Source of the DNA: Dysosmobacter sp.
Lineage (GTDB): Bacteria > Bacillota > Clostridia > Oscillospirales > Oscillospiraceae
Length of the DNA stretch: 40,742 nucleotides
Assembly: GCA_022778785.1 (NCBI GenBank)
Contig: JALFSO010000037.1
Span: 1-40,742 of the forward strand
Reading direction: 5' to 3'
Positions 1 through 7,744 of the stretch are shown piece by piece. How positions within the stretch are numbered: the first letter of the stretch is position 1; each line of letters begins with the position of its first letter. The position numbers were made by a program, and so were the translations under genes. The notes under the pieces were generated by a model. That model did not search any database and had not been told where the DNA came from. It was given only the letters and a program-made list of their open reading frames with translations.

Positions 1-40
1 CAGGCTGTCGAAAAAGTCCATAGACTTTTCCGACAGCCTG
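1..40. repeat. Long inverted repeat (hairpin) at left edge
   Basis: Bases 1-10 pair with 31-40, then after one A/C mismatch 12-18 pair with 23-29, leaving a CATA loop. This is a 17-bp stem with no T-run after it on either side, so it is not a standard intrinsic terminator. The right arm (TTTTCCGACAGCCTGAC, 26-42) is closely echoed at 208-223 (TTTTCGACAAGCTGAC), which suggests a repeated module. The window starts exactly at the stem, so more of it may lie outside. Confidence 0.75.
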
Positions 41-43
41 ACT

Positions 44-132
44 AATGTCTCGATTTTTGGACCGCTATGCGGTCCGAAAATCTGCCGCTGTGCGGCGCAA
101 ACGCCTGCTAACGCAGGCTTTTTGCAGACATT
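44..132. repeat. Multi-hairpin element with short terminal inverted repeats
   Basis: AATGTCT (44-50) and AGACATT (126-132) are exact inverted repeats enclosing three consecutive hairpins. These are 53-65/69-81 (13 bp with one T-G wobble, loop TAT), 84-88/92-96 (GCCGC, loop TGT) and 103-108/113-118 (GCCTGC, loop TAAC, then TTTTT). The architecture, short terminal repeats around tandem small-loop hairpins, resembles the insertion at 10448-10595, although the sequences differ. It could be a MITE- or REP-like element or a structured RNA. No gene is seen from 1 to 293. Confidence 0.5.
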
Positions 133-140
133 CGATTCCA

Positions 141-166
141 TACGAAGGGGCTCCCGCCCCCTCGTA
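141..166. repeat. Hairpin
   Basis: TACGAAGGGGC (141-151) pairs with GCCCCCTCGTA (156-166) with one mismatch and a 4-base TCCC loop. It is part of the hairpin-rich stretch between the left edge and spoVT. No T-run follows, and its function is unknown. Confidence 0.55.
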
Positions 167-221
167 CTCCCCCTGCAAAAAAGAACTTCTTTCCTTCAAA
201 CAGAGGATTTTCGACAAGCTG

Positions 222-257
222 ACGCCGCAGGACGGATGTCCTGCGGCGTTTTCTCTT
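222..257 (+). terminator. Intrinsic terminator (plus strand)
   Basis: ACGCCGCAGGAC (222-233) and GTCCTGCGGCGT (238-249) form a perfect 12-bp stem with a GGAT loop, followed on the plus strand by TTTCTCTTT. The T-rich side shows it serves plus-strand transcription entering from left of the window. For spoVT, which converges on it, the stem lacks a T-run. Confidence 0.7.
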
Positions 258-293
258 TGCAGCGGGCAGTCCCAGCCGCCCCGGTTTTTCCAG

Positions 294-836
294 TCAGGAC
301 TCCATGTGCCTGCCCAGGAAGGCGGCGATGGTCTGGGCCAGCTTGTACTCCGTCTCCCCGGTCTGGGGCATGGGGTCCTGGCCGATCATCAGCACCGCTC
401 CCAGCAGGTCCCCCTCCGACAGAATGGGCGCCGCCACCGCCGCGATGAGCTTGTCGCTGCTGTCGCTGACGGGGATGCCCTGGGCTCCGTTCTGGCGCTG
501 GTAGATCTTCCGTCCGTCCAGCACCCGCTCCAGCTCCGGCGTGATGCGCTTTCCCAGCAGATCCCGGCGTCCGCCGCCGGCCACCGCCACCACCGTGTCC
601 CGGTCCGTCACGGCGCAGATGAAGCCGGTGCTCTTGCTGAGGGTCTCGCAGATCTGGGAGGCGAACTCCTCCACGCCGCCCATCAGGGAGTACTTCTTGA
701 AAATGACCTCGCCGTCCCGGCTGGTGTAGATCTCCAGGGGGTCGCCCTCCCGGATGCGCATGGTGCGGCGGATCTCCTTGGGGATCACCACCCGCCCGAG
801 GTCGTCGATTCGCCTGACAATGCCTGTTGCTTTCAA
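294..836 (-). CDS. spoVT: Stage V sporulation protein T (AbrB-type regulator)
   Basis: Transcription factor of late forespore development. An N-terminal AbrB/MazE-like swapped-hairpin DNA-binding domain is followed by a GAF-like domain. From the TTG start the protein begins MKATGIVRRIDDLGRVVIPK and continues with EIRRTMRIREGDPLEI, matching the conserved SpoVT N-terminus. It has 180 residues, close to the roughly 178 of Bacillus SpoVT. The TTG at 836 is preferred over upstream in-frame starts because AGAAAGG lies about 10 bases before it and family homology starts there. Residues from about 60 onward (VEEFASQICETLSKSTGFICAVTD and beyond) fit the GAF part. The gene is monocistronic, divergent from glgB, with a sigma-G-like promoter upstream. 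It implies the host lineage forms endospores. An AbrB paralog is possible, but the length and two-domain layout favour SpoVT. Confidence 0.9.
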   Translation of the reverse strand: MKATGIVRRIDDLGRVVIPKEIRRTMRIREGDPLEIYTSRDGEVIFKKYSLMGGVEEFASQICETLSKSTGFICAVTDRDTVVAVAGGGRRDLLGKRITPELERVLDGRKIYQRQNGAQGIPVSDSSDKLIAAVAAPILSEGDLLGAVLMIGQDPMPQTGETEYKLAQTIAAFLGRHMES

Positions 837-909
837 TCCATCAGAACCTTTCTCTGTGTTTTCATCTCCATATCCGCCGCCTCCCATGGGAGGCAGGCGT
901 CACAGCCAT

Positions 910-938
910 TATTATCCGCAGTCAAAAATTAGTTATAC
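910..938 (-). promoter_or_regulatory. Sigma-G-like promoter of spoVT
   Basis: Read on the minus strand, GTATA (938-934) is followed after 17 bases by GATAATA (916-910). This fits the forespore sigma-G pattern (GHATR, 17-18 bases, CATWHTA) with one mismatch. Bacillus spoVT is a sigma-G gene, so this is consistent, but it is inferred from sequence only. Confidence 0.4.
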
Positions 939-1104
939 TGGGAGCCGCCATGGTTTGTTCTGGAAATCCAACTTTCCGACGGAAAGGTGAAACCTTTGGA
1001 AATTTTGGGCATTCTGCCCATATGGCTTTCCAAAAAGGAACGCAATAGCTAAAAAAAATGGCAATCTGCACGAAAAGCAGAAACGGATTTTGACATGCCT
1101 GTCC
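939..1104. other. Intergenic stretch between divergent spoVT and glgB
   Basis: The gap between the two start codons is about 390 bases. Apart from the spoVT promoter (910-938) and glgB promoter (1105-1133) no gene, repeat or recognisable riboswitch is seen in it. Confidence 0.6.
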
Positions 1105-1133
1105 TTGATGTAAAGCGAGAAAAATGGTATAAT
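1105..1133 (+). promoter_or_regulatory. Sigma-A promoter of the glgBCD block
   Basis: TTGATG (1105-1110), a 17-base spacer and a perfect TATAAT (1128-1133). The leader to the glgB start is about 85 bases and ends with GAGGAGA just before the ATG. Confidence 0.8.
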
Positions 1134-1222
1134 GCAGGAAACATATTCAAATACAAAAGGACAATACACGGCCGCGGCAGGGAGGGAGACCACCTCCCGT
1201 CCGGCCTGAGAGGAGAAATTTC

Positions 1223-3297
1223 ATGGCAGAAAAAGGACAGGCGGAGCAGTTTCATGCCGGAACACTGACCGACGGCTGGCGTTGGCTCGGTGCCCATCCC
1301 GCGCAGCAGCAGGGCCGGGACGGCTGGCAGTTCCGCGTCTGGGCGCCCCACGCCCGTGGCGTCTCCGTGGTGGGCGAGTTCAACAACTGGGACGCGTCAA
1401 AAGATCCTCTGACCCGGAACGGCGACGTCTGGGAGGGCTTCATCCCCGATCTTCCGGAGTATACATCTTATAAATACGCCGTGGACGGCGCAGACGGCAA
1501 GATGCACTTCAAGGCCGACCCCTACGGCTTCCACACCGAGGTCCGGCCCGCCACCGCCAGCAAGCTCTACGACCTCTCCCGGTTCACCTGGGACGACGGG
1601 GACTTCCGGAAGCGGAAGCACGAACACCCCGTCTACTCCTCCCCGCTGAACATCTATGAGGTCCATCTGGGCTCCTGGCGGCTGAAGGAGGACGGCACCT
1701 TCTACAACTACCGGGAGCTGGCTGTCCAGCTGGCAGACTACGTCAGCGATCTGGGCTACAACGCCATCGAGCTGCTGCCGGTGACGGAGCATCCTCTGGA
1801 CGACTCCTGGGGCTATCAGTGCACCGGCTACTTCGCCCCCACCTCCCGCTTCGGCAAGCCCGAGGACTTCCAGTGGTTCGTCAACCACCTGCATCAGAAG
1901 GGCATCTCCATCATCCTGGACTGGGTGCCCGCCCACTTCTGCAAGGACGCCCAGGGCCTCTATGAGTTCGACGGCGCCTGCTGCTATGAGTACAGCGACC
2001 GCAACAAGTGGGAGCACGCCTCCTGGGGTACCCGGGTCTTCGACTACGGACGCCCGGAGGTCATCAGCTTCCTCTACTCCTCCGCCCGGTTCTGGCTGGA
2101 GGAATACCACATCGACGGCCTCCGGGTGGACGCCGTGGCGTCCATGCTGTATCTGGACTACGACCGTCAGGGCGGCGCCTGGACCCCCAATCAGTACGGC
2201 GGACATGAGAATCTGGAGGCCATCGAGTTCCTCCGGGGCCTGAACCGCATGGCCTTCTCCGTGGACCCGGACGTGCTGATGATTGCCGAGGAGTCCACCG
2301 CCTGGCCCATGGTCACCAAGCCCGCGCACATCGGCGGTCTGGGCTTCAACCTGAAGTGGAACATGGGCTGGATGAACGACATGTGCCATTACCTGAAGCT
2401 GGACCCCTGGTTCCGTCAGGACCACCACAAGGACATCACCTTCTCCATGATGTACGCCTTCTCCGAGAACTTCGTGCTGCCCATCTCCCACGACGAGGTG
2501 GTCCACATGAAGGGCTCCGTGGTGGGCAAGATGCCCGGCGACTATGAGAACCAGCTCCGCTGCCTCCGGGGCTTCTACGCCTACCTGCTGGCCCATCCCG
2601 GCAAGAAGCTGCTGTTCATGGGCGCGGAGCTGGGCCAGTGGCATGAGTGGAACTCCAAGCAGCAGCTGGACTGGTATCTGCTGGACAAGGACATCAACCA
2701 GAAGACCCTGGAGTTCTTCCGGCAGGCCAACCACTTCTACAACAGCCAGCGTCCCCTGTGGGAGATCGACTTCGACTGGTCCGGCTTCGAGTGGCTGGTG
2801 CCCGACGACAACCACAACAACGTGGTGGTGTTCCTGCGGAAGGACAAGGACGGCAACGACCTCCTGTGCGCGGTGAACTTCTCCCCCAACGCCTACGAGG
2901 GCTACCGGGTGGGCGTCCCTGATCACCGGCAGTACAAGCCCGTGTTCAACACCGACGCGGAGGTCTTCGGCGGCAGCGGCTTCGGCGACGACAAGCCGGT
3001 GCGGGTCCACAAAAAGCCCTCTCACGGCAAGGACCACTCCGTGGAGCTGAAGATCCCGCCCTTCGGCGGCGTGTTCCTGATGGGTGAGGGCCACTATCCC
3101 AAGCCCCGGGCCAAAAAGCCGGCCAAGACGGCGGCCGTCAAGGCAGAGAAGGCCGTGAAGGCCAGTGAGACCGCCAAGACTGTGAAAGCTCCTGCGAAGA
3201 AAAAATCCGCCAAGACGGTGAAGTCCGCCGCCAAGGCGGTCCCCAATACCAAATTCGCGGCGAAGAAGCCCCGGAAAGAGAAAAAGGAGACGGTTCA

Positions 3298-3301
<4 letters not shown>
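1223..3301 (+). CDS. glgB: 1,4-alpha-glucan branching enzyme with lysine-rich tail
   Basis: Glycogen branching enzyme: cuts alpha-1,4 chains and re-attaches them through alpha-1,6 bonds. A CBM48 beta-sandwich (about 30-120; [18 protein letters not shown]) precedes a GH13 (beta/alpha)8 barrel. The nucleophile is D303 (DGLRVDAV), the acid/base E356 (IAEEST) and the third carboxylate D424 (SHDEVVH). The D-to-E and D-to-D spacings of 53 and 121 equal those of E. coli GlgB. The ATG at 1223 follows GAGGAGA. The enzyme body ends near residue 625. A further 66 residues, made almost only of K, A, P, T, V and S with PAKK/KTVK-type motifs, form a histone-H1-like disordered tail that ordinary GlgB lacks. 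It is the first gene of the block, and its stop overlaps the glgC ATG (ATGA), implying translational coupling. Confidence 0.97.
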
Positions 3302-4502
<1,201 letters not shown>

Positions 4503-4506
<4 letters not shown>

Positions 4507-5615
4507 ACGGACTGCACGGAATTATTTTCTGCTACGAAAATCGCAACGACCTGCGGGAGCTGAGTGAGATCCGCTCTCCCTCCTCCATCCCCTTCGGCGG
4601 ACGGTACCGGGCGGTGGATTTCGCCCTGTCCAACCTGGTGAACGCCGGCGCCACCGACGTGGGCATCGTGCTCAACGGCCGCTATCAGAGCCTGCTGGAC
4701 CATCTGGGTACCGGCAAGGACTGGGATCTGTCCCGCAAGCGGGGCGGCCTGAAGCTGCTGCCTCCCTTCGCCAGCAAGGAGGAAGTGGACAATACCGCCT
4801 TCCGCGGTAAGATGGACGCGCTGGTGGGCGTCCGCTCCTACCTGGAGGAGATCCGTCAGGACTACGTGGCCCTAATGGACGGCGATCTGGTGGTGAACCT
4901 GCCCTTGAACGACATTCTCCAGGACCACATCAAGAGCGGCGCCGACATCACCGCCGTCTGCGGCAACGACAGCTTCCGGGTGGAGGACGGCACCTACTTC
5001 GATCTGGACGCCGACGGCCGCGTCAAGGACGTGCTGTACCACCTGAACAATCCCCGGGGCCGCCGCAGCCTGGAGGTCTACATCCTGTCCCGTAAGCTGC
5101 TGCTGGAGCTGGTGGACGACTGCGCCAGCCACGACCAGTACAGCTGGCGCCGGGACGTGCTCCAGGCCCGGAAGAACACCCTGAAGATCCAGTCCTTCGT
5201 CTGGAGCGGCTTCGCCGCCTACATCCGCTCCGTTCAGGAGTATTATGACCGCAGCATGCAGCTGCTGGATCCCGGCGTGCGGGCTGAGCTGTTCTGCGCC
5301 GCCCGTCCCATCCGGGCCAAGAGCGCCGACAAGTCCTCGTCCTACATCGCCCCCGACGGCTGCTGCCTGAACTCCCTGGTGGCGGACGGGTGCAATATCG
5401 CCGGCCGCGTGGAGAACTCCATCCTGTTCTCCGGCGTCACCGTGGAGGAGGGCGCCGTGGTGCGCAACTGCGTCCTGTTCAAGGAGGCCACCGTCCGCAA
5501 GGGCGCCGAGCTGGCCTATGTCATCGCCGACAAGCGGGTGGAGATCCTGCCCAACCGGACCCTGATGGGCCACGGCAGCTACCCCCTGGTCATTGCGAAG
5601 GACAGCGTCGTTTAA
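4503..5615 (+). CDS. glgD: ADP-glucose pyrophosphorylase regulatory subunit
   Basis: Non-catalytic homologue of GlgC that raises GlgC activity in Firmicutes. The 370 residues have the same fold order, with the nucleotidyltransferase-like part opening [20 protein letters not shown]. There the glycine-rich GGxGxRL loop of GlgC is missing, the hallmark of Glg[17 protein letters not shown] is retained, and a beta-helix with [20 protein letters not shown] ends the protein. The four-base overlap with glgC suggests equimolar synthesis. A perfect hairpin follows 7 bases after its stop and closes the glgBCD block. Confidence 0.95.
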
Positions 5616-5622
5616 CGGTCAC

Positions 5623-5646
5623 GAGGGGGGACGCAAGTCCCCCCTC
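5623..5646 (+). terminator. GC-rich hairpin after glgD (no T-run)
   Basis: GAGGGGGGAC (5623-5632) and GTCCCCCCTC (5637-5646) form a perfect 10-bp stem closed by a GCAA tetraloop (GNRA type). No T-run follows, so it may be a 3'-end stabiliser or weak terminator that leaves some read-through into glgA, not a full intrinsic terminator. Confidence 0.5.
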
Positions 5647-5729
5647 AACGCGCTGTGGGGCCGGACAGCCTCCGGCGGTTGTGCAGCTTTCCAATGGCAA
5701 ACCTTCTTTTCCGCCGGGCCGCGGCGGGA

Positions 5730-5788
5730 CCGGCGGCCCTGCTTTTGCAGGCCGCCGGACGGTCTCCGTCACCCGCTCCCGGGAGCGG
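5730..5788. other. Two further hairpins in the glgD-glgA gap
   Basis: The 308-base glgD-glgA gap holds, besides the post-glgD stem and the glgA promoter, a stem pairing 5730-5742 with 5747-5758 (TTTT loop, one bulge). It also holds a 16-bp perfect palindrome at 5773-5788 (CCGCTCCCGGGAGCGG), followed by CCCCCCATTTTTT. The palindrome plus T6 could act as a backup terminator. No small gene is evident. Confidence 0.4.
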
Positions 5789-5859
5789 CCCCCCATTTTT
5801 TGGGCAAACCCACCGGGAAGTGCTGCATTTCCGGCGGTTCGTTTTATTCAGAATACATC

Positions 5860-5889
5860 TTAACTTTTACGCGGAAAACGCTGTATAAT
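5860..5889 (+). promoter_or_regulatory. Sigma-A promoter of glgA-glgP
   Basis: TTAACT (5860-5865), an 18-base spacer and a perfect TATAAT (5884-5889), only 34 bases before the glgA ATG. It gives glgAP a start separate from glgBCD. The leader is short (about 28 bases). Confidence 0.65.
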
Positions 5890-5923
5890 ATTCAAATTGG
5901 TATGTAGAGAGGAGTTCTCCAAT

Positions 5924-7744
5924 ATGAAAATTCTCTATGCAACTAGCGAAGCAGTCCCCTTCTGCAAAACCGGCGGACTGGCCGACGTGGCCGGTTCCCT
6001 CCCCCCTGCCCTGGCCGCCTGCGGCGCCGAGGTGGCGGTGATCCTGCCCCTGTACCAGATGGTGAAGGAGAAGTTCGGCAGCCAGCTGGAGTTCGTCTGC
6101 TACGACTATGTGGATCTGGCCTGGCGTCACATCTACTGCGGTCTGTTCCGGCTGAAGTATCAGGGCGTCACCTGGTACTTCCTGGACAATGAGCAGTATT
6201 TCCTGCGCCCCGCCCTGTACGGCCACATCGACGACGGCGAGCGGTTCGGTTTCTTCTCCCGGGCCATCGTCCGGATGCTGCCCCACCTGGAGTTCTGGCC
6301 CGACGTCATCCACTGCAACGACTGGCAGACCTCCCTGGTGCCCATCTACCTGAAGGATGACGGCGTCCGGGAGGAGCGGTTCCGGAGCATCAAGACCGTG
6401 CTGTCCGTCCACAACATCGAGTACCAGGGCCGCTACGGCAAGGAGACCCTGGGCGACCTGTTCGGCCTGGACCACGGCTGGGCCGATGACGGCACCATCA
6501 TGATGGACGGCGACGTGAATCTGCTGAAAGGCGCCATCCTGTGCGCCGACGCGGTGAACGCCGTGTCTCCCACCTACGCCCAGGAGCTGAAGCTCTCCTT
6601 CTACGCCCACGGCATGGAGAGCATCATGCAGCGGTGCAGCTACAAGCTCCACGGCGTCCTCAACGGCATCGACACCACCCGGTACGATCCCGTCCGCGAC
6701 CAGATCATCACCGCCAATTACTCCGCCGGGGATCTCTCCGGCAAGGCCCGGGACAAGGCATATCTGCGCCAGCTCATGGGCCTGCGGGACGACGAGAACG
6801 TGCCCATCATCGGCATGGTCTCCCGTCTGGTGGCCCACAAGGGCCTGGACCTGCTGTGCGAGGTGCTGCATGACATCATGGAGCTGCCGGTGCAGCTGGT
6901 GGTCCTGGGCAAGGGCGACCAGAAGTACGAGGAGTTCTTCCGCTGGGCCGCCAGCCAGTATCCCGGCCGGGTGGCCGTGCGCCTGGACTACAATGAGGAG
7001 CTGTCTATGGCCATCTACGCCGGCGCGGATCTGTTCCTGATGCCCTCCAAGAGTGAGCCCTGCGGCCTGAGCCAGATGATCGCCATGCGCTACGGCACCG
7101 TGCCCATCGTCCGGGAGACCGGCGGCCTGAAGGACACCGTCCATCCCTACGAGAGCTGGCGCGACGCCGGCAACGGCTTCACCTTCGCCAGCTACAACTC
7201 CGGCGACATGCTGTACGTCATCCGCCAGGCCGTGGCTCTGTACCGCGACTCCCACGACGCCTTCGCCCGCATCCAGAAGCGGGACATGGAGGAGGACTTC
7301 AGCTGGGCCCGCAGCGCCGGTCAGTACCTGCACATCTACGAGAGCATCACCGGCCTGCCCGCCGTGGAGCCCGCCCCCGCTCCCGTGGAGGAGACTGTCC
7401 CTTTTGAGGAACCCGCCCCGGCCGAGGAGCCCGCGCCTGTCGAGGAACCCTCTCCTGTCGAGGAACCCTCTCCTGTTGAGGAGCCCGCTCCTGCCGAGGA
7501 ACCCGCTCCCGTCGAGGAGCCCGCCCCTGTCGAGGAAGCCGCTCCCGCTGAGGAGCCCGCTCCCGCTGAGGAGCCCGCTCCTGTCGAGGAAGCCGCCCCT
7601 GTTGAGGAACCCGCCCCCGCCAAAAAGGCAAAGCGCGCCCCCGCCAAGAAGACCGCCACTGTCAAACCTAAACAGAAAGGAACCGCCAGGACCGGCGTGA
7701 AGAAGGCCGCCGGCAAAAAGAAAGCGGTTAAGGAAAAAGAATGA
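5924..7744 (+). CDS. glgA: Glycogen synthase with acidic-repeat and lysine-rich tail
   Basis: ADP-glucose-dependent GT5 glycogen synthase, which extends alpha-1,4-glucan chains. The ATG at 5924 is chosen over the in-frame TTG at 5897 because GAGAGGAG lies 9 bases before it and the family begins MKILYATSEA. The N-terminal Rossmann domain shows KTGGLADV (15-22, ADP-glucose binding). The C-terminal domain has SKSEPCGLSQMIAMRYGT with the conserved E378. The catalytic body is about 480 residues, the usual full length. Here it is followed by about 85 residues of proline/alanine/glutamate pentads (xPxEE) and a 40-residue K/A/P-rich end, 606 in total. The tail is thus acidic then strongly basic and predicted disordered. 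The stop overlaps the glgP start (ATGA). Confidence 0.96.
   Translation: MKILYATSEAVPFCKTGGLADVAGSLPPALAACGAEVAVILPLYQMVKEKFGSQLEFVCYDYVDLAWRHIYCGLFRLKYQGVTWYFLDNEQYFLRPALYGHIDDGERFGFFSRAIVRMLPHLEFWPDVIHCNDWQTSLVPIYLKDDGVREERFRSIKTVLSVHNIEYQGRYGKETLGDLFGLDHGWADDGTIMMDGDVNLLKGAILCADAVNAVSPTYAQELKLSFYAHGMESIMQRCSYKLHGVLNGIDTTRYDPVRDQIITANYSAGDLSGKARDKAYLRQLMGLRDDENVPIIGMVSRLVAHKGLDLLCEVLHDIMELPVQLVVLGKGDQKYEEFFRWAASQYPGRVAVRLDYNEELSMAIYAGADLFLMPSKSEPCGLSQMIAMRYGTVPIVRETGGLKDTVHPYESWRDAGNGFTFASYNSGDMLYVIRQAVALYRDSHDAFARIQKRDMEEDFSWARSAGQYLHIYESITGLPAVEPAPAPVEETVPFEEPAPAEEPAPVEEPSPVEEPSPVEEPAPAEEPAPVEEPAPVEEAAPAEEPAPAEEPAPVEEAAPVEEPAPAKKAKRAPAKKTATVKPKQKGTARTGVKKAAGKKKAVKEKE
7364..7620 (+). repeat. 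Tandem 15-bp coding repeat (PAPVEE pentads) in glgA
   Basis: About 86 codons (residues 481-566) made of near-identical five-residue units such as PAPVEE, PSPVEE, PAPAEE and EEAAP, with thirteen EE pairs. The DNA is a degenerate 15-bp tandem repeat (gagcccgctcctgtcgag-like units), so its copy number may vary by slippage without changing frame. Confidence 0.8.

Noticed and set aside
1-40. Intrinsic terminator at the left edge
   Set aside because: The stem is strong but neither side has a T-run; kept as an inverted repeat only.
7364-7620. Possible CRISPR or minisatellite array
   Set aside because: The 15-bp units are coding (xPxEE pentads) and in frame with glgA, without spacers.
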